From NS-11 sp036505795 (GTDB taxonomy: Bacteria > Nitrospirota > Nitrospiria > Nitrospirales > NS-4), in NCBI GenBank assembly GCA_036505795.1, contig DASXSU010000049.1, positions 1-64,000 of the forward strand: DNA of 64,000 bases. The letters are read 5' to 3'. Shown here piece after piece: positions 31,657 through 41,200 of the stretch. Below the pieces are notes generated by a model. That model ran no database searches, was not told the DNA's origin, and saw only the letters and a program-made list of their open reading frames with translations. Each line of letters opens with the position of its first letter. Positions within the stretch are counted from its first letter, which is position 1. Both the position numbers and the translations under genes were made by a program.

Positions 31657-32976
31657 GTGGCCGCAGAATTTGAAAAAAGTCTTCAGTACCTTTATGCGCT
31701 TCAGAGCCACGGGATCAAACCCGGGCTGAGCCGGACGATCGCGTTACTGGAGGCTTTGGGAAATCCGCATTCTTCGTTTGGAGTGTTCCATGTCGCTGGG
31801 ACGAACGGTAAGGGTTCCACGGCCGCTATGATAGCTTCGGTGCTGGCGGCTCAGGGATATCGGGTGGGACTCTACACCTCTCCTCATCTTATGGATTTTA
31901 CCGAGCGCATTCAGATCAATGGGGCGCCCCTCACTCATGATGGCGCCGCCGCGCTGACCGAGATTGTGCGACACGCTGCCGAAAGGTGCCTGCAGGAGCC
32001 GCCCACATTCTTCGAAGCGACGACAGCGATGGCCTTCAGGCACTTTGCGGAAGAAGCCGTGCAGTTCGGGGTGATCGAAGTGGGACTCGGTGGCCGATAC
32101 GACGCCACGAACGTGGTCGCACCGATCGTGACTGGCATCACCACGATTGCATTGGATCATCAGCAGTATTTGGGAAATACGCTCGAAGCCATCGCCGGTG
32201 AGAAAGCGGGGATCATCAAGGACCATATCCCGGTTGTCGCCGGACGGATAGAAGCCCCAGCCCTCGCCGTCATTCAGACACAGGCTTTGCAGCGCGATGC
32301 GCCCTGTCGCTCGCTCGGCCGGGAATTCGACATCCAAGGGGAAAGCCCGGCGCAGTTTTCGTATCGAGGAATTTCGCATTCCTATGCCGGTCTAATGTGT
32401 CCCCTAGCCGGACGTCATCAAATGGACAATGCCGCATGTGCGCTGGCCATGCTGGAAGTAGCGCAGGAGCGTGCGATAGGTATCTCGGACACCAGTGTGA
32501 GAACAGGACTTCAATCGGTACGCTGGCCCGGGCGTCTGGAGATTATCGGTTGGCAGCCACGGATTCTGCTCGATGGAGCCCATAATCCGCAGGCGGCCGC
32601 CGTGTTGGCGACCTATCTCGCTGAACAGAATGCGCGACCATCCACGCCGGCAGCAAGGCTCATTCTTGTGGTCGGGATGATGCGCGACAAAGATCGAGAG
32701 CAGGTGCTGGCGAGACTGGCGGGGATCCCAGGCGCGAGTCACCTGATTCTTACAAAGGCGATGCATCCACGCGCCGCTGAGCCAGAAGAATTGGCCCTGG
32801 CTGCAGCCGGGCTGCGAATTCCGATTGAACTCCTGCCATCCATCCCTGCGGCACTCGCTCGCGCGCGCGGGATCGCACATCACGACGATACGATCTGCGT
32901 CACCGGCTCGCTCGCAGTGGTCGGGGAAGCCAAAGCCATCCTGGAAAACGCCACTGTGTCTGATCTCCGAGGCTGA
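31657..32976 (+). CDS. folC: Folylpolyglutamate/dihydrofolate synthase
   Basis: It adds glutamate to dihydropteroate and to folates, using ATP. At 439 residues from a GTG, it has the P-loop VAGTNGKGST at 46-55, VGLGGRYDATNVV, TIALDHQQYLGNT with the Mur-ligase-type His, and the C-terminal ligase domain with LLDGAHNPQAAA. Folate genes are split in this genome; a FolB domain is in the fusion at 24564-25469. lptD begins two bases after the stop. Confidence 0.95.
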   Translation: MAAEFEKSLQYLYALQSHGIKPGLSRTIALLEALGNPHSSFGVFHVAGTNGKGSTAAMIASVLAAQGYRVGLYTSPHLMDFTERIQINGAPLTHDGAAALTEIVRHAAERCLQEPPTFFEATTAMAFRHFAEEAVQFGVIEVGLGGRYDATNVVAPIVTGITTIALDHQQYLGNTLEAIAGEKAGIIKDHIPVVAGRIEAPALAVIQTQALQRDAPCRSLGREFDIQGESPAQFSYRGISHSYAGLMCPLAGRHQMDNAACALAMLEVAQERAIGISDTSVRTGLQSVRWPGRLEIIGWQPRILLDGAHNPQAAAVLATYLAEQNARPSTPAARLILVVGMMRDKDREQVLARLAGIPGASHLILTKAMHPRAAEPEELALAAAGLRIPIELLPSIPAALARARGIAHHDDTICVTGSLAVVGEAKAILENATVSDLRG

Positions 32977-32978
32977 AT

Positions 32979-35144
32979 GTGACCGCTCGGGGAATGCTCC
33001 TGCTGGCACTGCTGATGCTGACCATGTGGCCCGAAATCTTTATGGCGGCGGAAGGAGGGTCGACCCGTCCTACGCACATCCAGGCGGATACGCTGACGTA
33101 CGACAAGAAGGCCGGGGTCTATCACGGCATCGGTCGCGTGGTGATCGTTCAAGGGCCGTTGCGGTTGGACGCCGATGATGTTGTCTTAGACGTGATGACC
33201 GGGCAATTGGCCGCCGTCGGCCACGTCCACCTTGATGATGGTCTTCGGGACATGCATGGGGACCGGATGGATCTCAATATCAATACGTCCAAGGGCGTCA
33301 TCTTTCACGGCCGCATCTTTGTGGTGGATGGCCACGTCACCTTGGACGGACGCGTCATCGACCGCTTGTCGGAAAGTCAGTATGAACTCGAGGAGGCGAC
33401 GTTTACGACGTGTAGTCAAGTAGAGGGAGAACGCCTGCCCTGGCAGTTTAAGGCCGAAGAGGCCGAGCTTCACGTGGATGGCTTTCTGTACGCGCGGCAT
33501 ACTCGTTTTTGTCTTCTTGATATCCCGGTACTCTACCTGCCCGCGATATTGTTTCCGGCAAAGCGAGAACGCGCGACCGGCCTGTTGTTCCCATCTATAG
33601 GCGCCGGCGAGCAACAGGGCTTGAAAATCAGGCAGGCCTTGTTTTTGGAAATCAGCCGCAGCCAAGACGCCACCGTCGCCCTCGATTACCGCGGGAAACT
33701 GGGAGTTGGCGGAGACCTGGAATACCGCTACATCCTTTCAAAGGACACCGAGGGCAAGCTCTTCACCAAATATTTCCGCGACACGCAGAGCGGTGTCGGC
33801 CGGTTGGATCTGACCTATCGCCATCTGACAAAGTTTTCCGAGGACTTGCAAGGCCGAATTGATATCAATTACCTCAATCAAAAAACCAATCTGAGTGTCT
33901 TGAGCGAAAATGTGCTCCAGCGCGTGGCCGTGTTTCAGGAGTCCCAGGCCTATTTAACCCAGCGCTGGAACAATCAGGTTCTCTACGGGCTGGCCCGCTA
34001 CTCCCAGAATCTGACATTTTCCGGCAGGTCGACTCTCCAGACGTTGCCGGAGGTCGGCTATAGCCTGTTACCTGCGCGCCTCGGCAGTCTCCCGATCTAC
34101 AGCGGAGTCGATATCACTTTTGACAACTTTTATCGTCAAGAAGGGATCGATGCGCGGCGTGTCGATCTGTTCCCGCGCGTATGGACGCCACTACCGATCG
34201 GGCGCTACTTGACCGTCACGCCTTTGCTCGGTTTCCGTGAGACATTTTACACTCACAGTGCCCAATCCGATCAATCGACGTCACGCGAGGTTCCGTACTT
34301 CAGTACTCTGCTGGACACACGGCTGGTCCGTCGATTTCAGCCTGACGGCGGCTCAGGGATCCTTCATAAAGTCGAGTCGTCGCTCATCTATGAATATCTG
34401 CCTGCCACGCGCCAGTCCGAGCTACCGGCCTTCAATGACCTTGATCGGTTGGTGAAGAAGAATCTTGTCACCTATCGCGTAACAAACCGCCTGTCGACAA
34501 AGGTCTTTGACGGCGATACGCGTCAGAATTTGGAGTTCGCTTACCTCCGGCTGACCGAAAGCCAACATCTCACCTCCTCCCCGACCGGCAAGCCATTTTC
34601 GGACCTTCGGACAGAATTGATTCTACGCACCCTCAAGCCGATGCCGATTATTGTGGATATCGATACGTTCTATAATCATTATGAATCGGCTGTCACGCAG
34701 GTCAATACGGATATCACCGTTGAGCTTACAAAGCGCTATTTTTTCAGCATTGGAGAGCGCTTCACCCGGGCCGGGAATGTTCCTGCCAGGGGTGACCTCT
34801 TCAATCCGATTTCGCTCAATGAACAATTGGTTCGGACCGGGACAACGCATTTTTACTTCGCACAGTTCGGCGCGGCACTTCCGTACAATTTCTATTTCGT
34901 GACACGCGGCTACTTTGACAAAGATGACGGCGTTTTTCCGGAGATCAATTACGGGCTGTACTATGTCGGTTCGAACCGCTGCTGGGGTGTCGGCGCCTTC
35001 TTTATCCAGCGACCGGGGCAGGCGTCGGAGTATGCGGTCGTGTTGACCTTAGGAGGCGTTGGCTATACTGATTCGCCGTTCAGCGCGCTTTACCGGGTTC
35101 TTTTCGAGCGACTGGGGCTGGACATCCAAAAGCTTCGGTTTTGA
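32979..35144 (+). CDS. lptD: LPS-assembly outer membrane protein LptD
   Basis: A 721-residue outer-membrane beta-barrel that inserts lipopolysaccharide with LptE. It has a signal peptide (about residues 1-24) and an N-terminal OstA/jellyroll domain (about 30-140, ADTLTYDKKAGVYHGIGRVV). The barrel part includes the conserved LYLPAILFPAKRERATGLLFPSIG and ends in Phe. Cysteines near 146 and 180 and one near 667 could make the interdomain disulphides. It is shorter than the E. coli protein but within range for other phyla. It shows that the cell has LPS. The GTG start directly follows folC. Confidence 0.95.
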   Translation: MTARGMLLLALLMLTMWPEIFMAAEGGSTRPTHIQADTLTYDKKAGVYHGIGRVVIVQGPLRLDADDVVLDVMTGQLAAVGHVHLDDGLRDMHGDRMDLNINTSKGVIFHGRIFVVDGHVTLDGRVIDRLSESQYELEEATFTTCSQVEGERLPWQFKAEEAELHVDGFLYARHTRFCLLDIPVLYLPAILFPAKRERATGLLFPSIGAGEQQGLKIRQALFLEISRSQDATVALDYRGKLGVGGDLEYRYILSKDTEGKLFTKYFRDTQSGVGRLDLTYRHLTKFSEDLQGRIDINYLNQKTNLSVLSENVLQRVAVFQESQAYLTQRWNNQVLYGLARYSQNLTFSGRSTLQTLPEVGYSLLPARLGSLPIYSGVDITFDNFYRQEGIDARRVDLFPRVWTPLPIGRYLTVTPLLGFRETFYTHSAQSDQSTSREVPYFSTLLDTRLVRRFQPDGGSGILHKVESSLIYEYLPATRQSELPAFNDLDRLVKKNLVTYRVTNRLSTKVFDGDTRQNLEFAYLRLTESQHLTSSPTGKPFSDLRTELILRTLKPMPIIVDIDTFYNHYESAVTQVNTDITVELTKRYFFSIGERFTRAGNVPARGDLFNPISLNEQLVRTGTTHFYFAQFGAALPYNFYFVTRGYFDKDDGVFPEINYGLYYVGSNRCWGVGAFFIQRPGQASEYAVVLTLGGVGYTDSPFSALYRVLFERLGLDIQKLRF

Positions 35145-35200
35145 GCAGGGTTTCGTGGGCTATCTTGACAACCGTGACCACCGCACTCGCATAATTCCCC

Positions 35201-35710
35201 ATGCGACCTAGATATCGAGTAGGACTGACGTCGGCCTTGGTGGCATTGAGTTTTGCCCCGGCCGGGTTGATTGGGATCGTCGGCGGCACTTTCGTCCCTG
35301 TCTCCCATACCGACAATGGTCGGCGAATTTTTATGTATGGCACGACTGTAGGGGGAAGGGTCCTTGAAAACAGCCATGGGATGGAAGGTGTCGGATGCGC
35401 CATGTGCCATGGGCCGGACGGACGCGGGGGCGTGATGCATGGCATCCCGGCCCCCGATATCACCTTAGCCCGCCTGCTGGATCCCCAAGGGCACGACCAT
35501 GAAGTGACCGGCCGTCGCCACCCCGCCTTTAACCGCGAAACTGTCAAGGCGGCGATCGTCGCCGGCATCGATCCAGGAGGGAATACGCTGGATGAAGAGA
35601 TGCCGCGATGGACCGGTCTCTCCGGTAAGGATTTGGACGATTTAATGGATTACTTGCAGTCCCTCTCGCGAGTGAACCGACCCCGGACTCCGGCTCCGCA
35701 ACCGATGTGA
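35201..35710 (+). CDS. Exported mono-haem cytochrome c
   Basis: A 169-residue protein with a hydrophobic N-terminal signal or anchor. The haem c motif is CAMCH, followed by GPDGRGG, and candidate axial Met residues lie in GGVMHGI and EEMPRWTGL. The layout is that of class I cytochromes that serve as a terminal domain of respiratory chains. The C-terminus is Pro-rich. It lies between lptD and the promoter of trxA, so it may end the lptD transcript. The redox partner is unknown. Confidence 0.88.
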   Translation: MRPRYRVGLTSALVALSFAPAGLIGIVGGTFVPVSHTDNGRRIFMYGTTVGGRVLENSHGMEGVGCAMCHGPDGRGGVMHGIPAPDITLARLLDPQGHDHEVTGRRHPAFNRETVKAAIVAGIDPGGNTLDEEMPRWTGLSGKDLDDLMDYLQSLSRVNRPRTPAPQPM

Positions 35711-35718
35711 TCTCCACA

Positions 35719-35748
35719 TTGACAGAATTCCGCTGCGTGGGCTACATT
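35719..35748 (+). promoter_or_regulatory. Sigma-70 type promoter of trxA
   Basis: TTGACA (35719-35724) and TACATT (35743-35748) are spaced by 18 bases, giving a leader of about 50 bases with GGGAGG before the GTG of trxA. It would also drive recN downstream. Confidence 0.7.
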
Positions 35749-35803
35749 CAGAGGTACAGATTCTATCGATCATCGATAGTTTGGCAACCTGGGAGGCATC
35801 AGC

Positions 35804-36139
35804 GTGAGTAAGGCTACTCCTGTCAGTTCAACCACTTGGGATACTGAAGTCGGCAAGGCTGATGGCCTTGTACTGGTCGATTTTTGGGCGGTATGGTGCG
35901 GCCCCTGCCAGATGGTTGCCCCGATTGTTGACGAGCTGGCGACGGAATATAACGGCAAGCTCAAATTCATGAAGCTCAATACGGATGAGAATCCAGATGT
36001 GGCCGGTCGATACGGCATTATGAGCATTCCGACGCTGCTATTTTTTAAGGGTGGTCAACCGGTCGATAAGGTTGTCGGGGCCGTGCCGAAAAAAGTCCTC
36101 AAGGACGCCATCGACCGCCTTCTAGCGCCTACCGCGTAG
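35804..36139 (+). CDS. trxA: Thioredoxin
   Basis: A cytoplasmic dithiol reductant. At 111 residues, it has active site Trp-Cys32-Gly-Pro-Cys35, the cis-Pro loop IMSIPTLLFFKGG and the buried Asp in VLVDFWAVWC. The GTG start has GGGAGG seven bases upstream. It is followed by recN after nine bases; a consensus promoter lies upstream. Confidence 0.97.
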   Translation: MSKATPVSSTTWDTEVGKADGLVLVDFWAVWCGPCQMVAPIVDELATEYNGKLKFMKLNTDENPDVAGRYGIMSIPTLLFFKGGQPVDKVVGAVPKKVLKDAIDRLLAPTA

Positions 36140-36148
36140 CGAACCCAT

Positions 36149-37837
36149 GTGCTGACCGAGCTCCGGATTCGGAACTTCGCGATCATTGATGAAGTCGGGC
36201 TCGAGTTTTCAGATGGATTCACCGTGCTGACCGGTGAGACCGGTGCCGGAAAGTCGATCCTTGTCGATGCCCTCGATCTTCTGATCGGCGGCCGCGCATC
36301 GGGGGATCTTGTGCGAACGGGCGCCGAGGAGGCAGAAGTCTCCGGAGTTTTTGATATTGCCGGAAACGCTCCGGTCATTCAGCTCTTGAGTGAGCACGAT
36401 CTTCTCGGCGCCGGCGAAACTGATTTGATTTTCCGACGCATTCTCTCCCGCCTCGGTCGGCATCGCCTGCATGTGAATGGCCGTCCCGTGACTCTTGGCA
36501 CGGTGCAGGCCCTCGGCGGGCTTCTCGTCGACATCCACGGACAACACGACCAACAATCCCTCTTCAAACCGGCAGTGCAGTTGCAACTGCTCGACGCCTT
36601 CGGAAGCCTCACCAAGCTACAGGCTCAATACGCGACTGTCTTTGGGAACATGCGGGAGATAGAGACGCGCCTCAAAGAGCGTCGTCAGGGTGCGGCCGAT
36701 TTGCAATCCCGTGAAGAGCTGCTCCGTTACCAGGTATCCGAGGTCAATGCGGCCGATCCGCGGCCCGGCGAAGATCGTGAATTGCAACATGAGCGGTTAT
36801 TGCTGTCGCAGGGGAGACGACTGGCCGAGCTTGTTCAACAAATGTATGGTCCCCTCTATGAGGATGAAGGGTCGATCCTTGGCGCTCTGCGTGGCCTGGA
36901 AGCCCCTTTCAAGGAGCTGACGGGTATCGATACGGATCTGTCCGCCGATCGCGAGCGATTTGCAACAGTCGTGACCGAGTTGCTTGACCTCGCTCATCGT
37001 TTGCGTGATTACCGGGATCGATTGGAATTCGATCCGGAACGCCTGGAGAAGATCGAGGTCCGGTTGGATCTTCTCCATCGGCTCATGAAAAAGTACGGGG
37101 GGTCATTGGAAGAGGTGACACGGCGACAGCTCGAAGCCGAACAGCAGCTTCGCGAGATCGAAACGGTAGAAGCGGAGCTTGCTACCCTCACGGCGGAGGC
37201 GACCAAGGTTCGCCAAGAAGCGTTTCAGCAAGCGGATGTGCTATCGCGGAAACGGCACAAAGCGGCCGGCGATCTTGAAAAGCAATTGGAGAAGGAGCTC
37301 AAAGCCTTGCAGATGGATCGGGCTCGAGTGAAAATCACGGTCGAGTCGAGAGGCGAAGATCAAGCTGCTTCTTTGTGTGCTACTGGAATCGATGATGTCC
37401 AGTTTCTGTTCTCGGCCAATGCCGGCGAACCGCTTCAACCGCTGACCCGCATTGCCTCCGGCGGGGAGCTTTCCCGGGTGATGCTGGCTGTCAAGACGGT
37501 CCTCGGGCGTGTGGATCCGGTGCCGGTATTGGTCTTCGACGAGGTGGATGCCGGCATCGGCGGCGCCGTCGCGGAGACGGTTGGAAAGCGGCTCAAGCAA
37601 TTGAGCCGCCAAGGTCATCAGGTCTTTTGCATTACCCATCTCGCGCCGATTGCGGCGCAAGCCCAGTCTCACTTCGCGGTCACGAAAGAAGCCAAAGGCG
37701 GTCGGACGATTACCAGCGTGAGCCGATTGAATGCCGGCGCTCGTGTGGAGGAAGTCGCGCGCATGCTGGGCGGCGCCACTATTACTCCTAAAATTCGCGA
37801 TACCGCGCAGGAAATGCTCGCAGCCGGACAGAAATAA
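36149..37837 (+). CDS. recN: DNA repair protein RecN
   Basis: An SMC-like ATPase in double-strand break repair. At 562 residues it starts LTELRIRNFAIIDEVGLEF and has Walker A GETGAGKS at 29-36. Long coiled-coil arms (about 160-370) are rich in Glu, Leu and Arg. The ABC signature is ASGGELSRVMLAVK, with Walker B VLVFDEVDAGIGG. The GTG start has no strong ribosome site, and coupling to trxA is likely. It converges on uvrA, another repair gene, across 375 bp. Confidence 0.96.
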   Translation: MLTELRIRNFAIIDEVGLEFSDGFTVLTGETGAGKSILVDALDLLIGGRASGDLVRTGAEEAEVSGVFDIAGNAPVIQLLSEHDLLGAGETDLIFRRILSRLGRHRLHVNGRPVTLGTVQALGGLLVDIHGQHDQQSLFKPAVQLQLLDAFGSLTKLQAQYATVFGNMREIETRLKERRQGAADLQSREELLRYQVSEVNAADPRPGEDRELQHERLLLSQGRRLAELVQQMYGPLYEDEGSILGALRGLEAPFKELTGIDTDLSADRERFATVVTELLDLAHRLRDYRDRLEFDPERLEKIEVRLDLLHRLMKKYGGSLEEVTRRQLEAEQQLREIETVEAELATLTAEATKVRQEAFQQADVLSRKRHKAAGDLEKQLEKELKALQMDRARVKITVESRGEDQAASLCATGIDDVQFLFSANAGEPLQPLTRIASGGELSRVMLAVKTVLGRVDPVPVLVFDEVDAGIGGAVAETVGKRLKQLSRQGHQVFCITHLAPIAAQAQSHFAVTKEAKGGRTITSVSRLNAGARVEEVARMLGGATITPKIRDTAQEMLAAGQK

Positions 37838-38212
37838 CAGAATATCTCCCTAATGCCTTGAGGCACAGGGTCAGGTGCGGGCGACTCTTTCCCTTTACGA
37901 ACGCCCCAGTCCTTGGGACTAAACCGCGGGTCCTGCCGCCGATCGGCCGCTGCTACGCGGCGCTCCGCGAAGCGCAAGCAAGTCGCGGCGCGTATCGCGG
38001 CCTGAATCGGCGTCACCCGCGCCGCATCGGTTTTTCTGTGCAGAGATCGTGCCGTACTCTTCATGAATCAGCGCCTGATGTAGCTTCTTCACTGCTGTTT
38101 AGGCTTGAGAAACTGTTCACGCGGGTGGCGGAAACCGGGCGCCCGGCCGCGCACAACGAATCGTCTGCGTTGAAGTGAGCACGGCTGGGCTGGTTGCCGA
38201 CAGGACCTGCGA
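37838..38212. other. Gene-free GC-rich spacer between recN and uvrA
   Basis: The spacer lies between converging genes. One open frame of about 100 codons exists but has Arg/Ser/Pro-rich chance composition and no ribosome site. TGCC/GGCA at 37855-37866 makes a weak hairpin after recN, and a perfect 12-bp palindrome CCGGGCGCCCGG lies at 38135-38146. No classical terminator with a T-run was seen. Confidence 0.5.
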
Positions 38213-40999
38213 TTAGAGATAAGCCTTCAGCGCCTGGCCGGTGTAAGAGGCGCGCTCCACCATCACGGCCTCCGGCGTGCCCATCGCGACCACCTCCCCA
38301 CCCATCTCGCCTGCTTCCGGTCCGAGATCAATGACCCAATCGGCCGTTTTGACGACATCCAGGTTATGCTCCACCACAAGAACCGTATGCCCCGCGTCCA
38401 CTAGCCGGTTCAGTACAGCCAGTAGTTTCTTTACGTCGTCGAGGTGGAGTCCGGTGGTCGGCTCATCCATGATGTACAAGAGGCGCTGCTTTGTCTTTCG
38501 GCCGGCCGGAAGATGCACCAGCTCGCCGGCGATCTTCAATCGTTGCGCTTCGCCACCTGACAAGGTTGTGGCCGGTTGTCCTAACCGCAAATAACCCAGC
38601 CCGATGGAGGAAAGTATGCGCAGCTTGGCGCTCAATGAATGGCTGTCCGAGAAGAACTGCTGCGCCTCGGAAACGGTCAGGTTTAGGACGTCATAAATCG
38701 ACAACCCTCGATACTTCACCGTCAAGACCTGTAATTTAAAGCGACGGCCTTGACAGGTCTCGCAGGTCACATACATGTCTTCAAAGAAGTACATCTCCAT
38801 TTTCTGAAGCCCTGTGCCCTGGCACACTTCGCACCGGCCTCCGGTCGTATTGAAGGAGAAATCCCCCGCGGTGAGGCCGGCCCCGCGCGCGTCGGGGAGC
38901 GCGGCGTAAAGCCGCCGGACGTCATCGAAAGCTTTGAGGTACGTCACCGGGTTGGAGCGAGGAGTTCGTCCGATGGGCTCCTGGTCAATGAGCCGAACCC
39001 CATCCAGATGCTCGATACCGCGGATGGCGTCGAAGCGGCCCATCGGAAGGTTTTCGACCCGAAAGGCGCGCGCAAGGGCGCGATATAAGGTGTCCTGGAC
39101 CAGTGTGCTCTTGCCGGAACCGGAGACTCCCGTCACGCAAGTCAGCGTGCCAAGGGGGATCCGGACATTGATGTTTTTGAGATTGTGCTCCTGGGCGCCG
39201 ACGAGCATCAGTGATTTGCCGGTCCCTGAACGGCGCCTACGAGGCGGCGGAATAGTCTCCTCTCCCCGAAGATACCGGGCCGTCAGCGACCGCGAGTCCG
39301 CCAGGAACTCAGGAAATCGCGCGGCTGCGACGACTTCGCCGCCCTTCTCGCCCGCCGCGGGCCCCATTTCAACCACGAAATCGGCAGATTCAATCATGGT
39401 GCGGTCATGCTCGACGATGAGGACGGTGTTTCCTCCCTTTGCCAGATCGGCCAGGATTGCGGCGAGCCGCTGTGTGTCACGTGCATGCAAGCCGATCGTG
39501 GGTTCATCCAGGACATACAACGTTCCGGTGAGGTGCGATCCTAGTTGGGTCGCGAGGCTGATGCGCTGTGCTTCGCCCCCTGAGAGTGTCCGTGTCAGCC
39601 GAGAGAGGGTCAGATAGCTGAGACCGACCCGCGTGAGGAAGCCGAGCTTGGCTTGCAACATCTTCAAAATGTCTTTGGCGATGTCCTGCTCAAAGGGCGA
39701 AAGAGCCAGGGCCTGAAGCCATTCATGTAGCTCGGTGATCGTCATGTCCGAGACTTCCGAAATCGAGAGGTTGCCGACCCGCACAGCCACTGCCTGCGGT
39801 CGCAATCGGGTGCCCTGGCATGCTTCGCACGCAAAGGGACTGCGATAGCGGCTCAGCATGACCCGCACATGCAGTTTGTAGCGCTTGCCTTCCAGGTACT
39901 TGAAGAAGGCATGGATGCCCTCAGTTTTGCCAGCGCCTTCCCACAGCAGCGTGCGCTCTTCGGAGGTCAGATGCTCATACGGCATGGTGACGTCCATCCC
40001 GCGGCGCTTAAACGCGAGCAGCATCTCCTTCTGCCACCATTCTGCGGAAGGCTTGGTCCAAGGTTCGATGGCCCCGGCCGCAAGGCTCTTGTTCTTATGT
40101 GGGATAATGAGCTCTTCGTTATATCGCAGGGTGTTGCCGAACCCTTTACAAGTCGGACAAGCGCCGAGCGGATGGTTGAACGAAAAGAGCGCGGGCTTCG
40201 GTCTTTCAAACACGCGCCCACAGGATTGACAGCCGAACTGTTCAGTGAATCGGCGAAGGCCGACCCCGGCAATGTCCACCAAGCAGCACCCGTGGCCTTC
40301 GCGGTATGCCGTTTCGACCGCTTCCACTAATCGCGATCGCTCGTCGGCCCGAATCCGTACACGGTCAAGAACGACATGGACCTCAGGGCGATCTTTCAAC
40401 TTCGAGGCGACCTCGTCGACTCCGTTGTGCGTGAGATCCAGCACGTCATCATCAAGACGGAGCCGCCCAAACCCGCGGCGCACTAAATCTTGCAGCCGGA
40501 GCTGGAGTGTGGACATGGAGTCGACCGGGAGCGCGAACAAGATGATAGCGCGGCCGTCTAGATGTTCTGAAAAGAGCAGGTCGGCGATATCTCCAGGATG
40601 ATAGGCGCGAGCTGCCGCTCGGCAGTCGGGGCAAAAGGGCTGGCCGATTTTTGCGTACAACAGCCGCAGCAGATCGGCAATTTCGGTGCTCGTCCCGACG
40701 GTGGAGCGCGAATTGCGAACCTGATTTTTCTGCTCAATGGCGATGGCCGGGCGGATGTGCTCCAGCCGATCGACCTCCGGCCGATCGAGCTTCTCGAGGA
40801 ACATGCGGGCATACGTCGAGAGGGATTCAATGTAGCGCCATTGGCCTTCGGCGAAGATGGTATCGAAGGCGAGCGAAGATTTTCCCGACCCTGATACTCC
40901 GGTGATCACCGTGACCTGATCATGCGGAATGCGCAGCGAGATGTTTTTGAGGTTGTGCTGCCGCGCGCCGACGATGATGAGCTCGTTGTGAAAGGCCAT
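38213..40999 (-). CDS. uvrA: Excinuclease ABC subunit A
   Basis: The damage-recognition ATPase of nucleotide excision repair. At 928 residues it has two ABC modules with Walker A GVSGSGKSS near 34 and again near 620. Zinc modules include CxxC pairs (CPDC, CQSCGRVFERPKP, CPTCKGFG, CEACQGT, CEVCQGTG, CETCQGR), and the signatures TLSGGEAQRI and TLSGGEAQRL are both present. Domain order matches the usual UvrA, and it retains the insert for UvrB binding. uvrB and uvrC are not in the window. Confidence 0.97.
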   Translation of the reverse strand: MAFHNELIIVGARQHNLKNISLRIPHDQVTVITGVSGSGKSSLAFDTIFAEGQWRYIESLSTYARMFLEKLDRPEVDRLEHIRPAIAIEQKNQVRNSRSTVGTSTEIADLLRLLYAKIGQPFCPDCRAAARAYHPGDIADLLFSEHLDGRAIILFALPVDSMSTLQLRLQDLVRRGFGRLRLDDDVLDLTHNGVDEVASKLKDRPEVHVVLDRVRIRADERSRLVEAVETAYREGHGCCLVDIAGVGLRRFTEQFGCQSCGRVFERPKPALFSFNHPLGACPTCKGFGNTLRYNEELIIPHKNKSLAAGAIEPWTKPSAEWWQKEMLLAFKRRGMDVTMPYEHLTSEERTLLWEGAGKTEGIHAFFKYLEGKRYKLHVRVMLSRYRSPFACEACQGTRLRPQAVAVRVGNLSISEVSDMTITELHEWLQALALSPFEQDIAKDILKMLQAKLGFLTRVGLSYLTLSRLTRTLSGGEAQRISLATQLGSHLTGTLYVLDEPTIGLHARDTQRLAAILADLAKGGNTVLIVEHDRTMIESADFVVEMGPAAGEKGGEVVAAARFPEFLADSRSLTARYLRGEETIPPPRRRRSGTGKSLMLVGAQEHNLKNINVRIPLGTLTCVTGVSGSGKSTLVQDTLYRALARAFRVENLPMGRFDAIRGIEHLDGVRLIDQEPIGRTPRSNPVTYLKAFDDVRRLYAALPDARGAGLTAGDFSFNTTGGRCEVCQGTGLQKMEMYFFEDMYVTCETCQGRRFKLQVLTVKYRGLSIYDVLNLTVSEAQQFFSDSHSLSAKLRILSSIGLGYLRLGQPATTLSGGEAQRLKIAGELVHLPAGRKTKQRLLYIMDEPTTGLHLDDVKKLLAVLNRLVDAGHTVLVVEHNLDVVKTADWVIDLGPEAGEMGGEVVAMGTPEAVMVERASYTGQALKAYL

Positions 41000-41200
41000 G
41001 GTTTTCTTCAGAAGATCTCAAAGAAATTCCGAATCCGACGATCATAGCATAGTTTCTTTCTCTCGGCCCGGGAGGAAGGAATCGTCCCTCCGCGTGATGC
41101 GTATCGTCCCCAAAGCCATCCATTTGAATTACATTAAAAATTAGTAGTAAAAGGAAGACAGGCTGAGCAAATTCTCAAAGCGTACGTGGTTTTTACGACA

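Noticed and set aside
37858..38178. 106-codon frame between recN and uvrA
   Set aside because: It has low-complexity basic composition, no ribosome site and no recognisable family.
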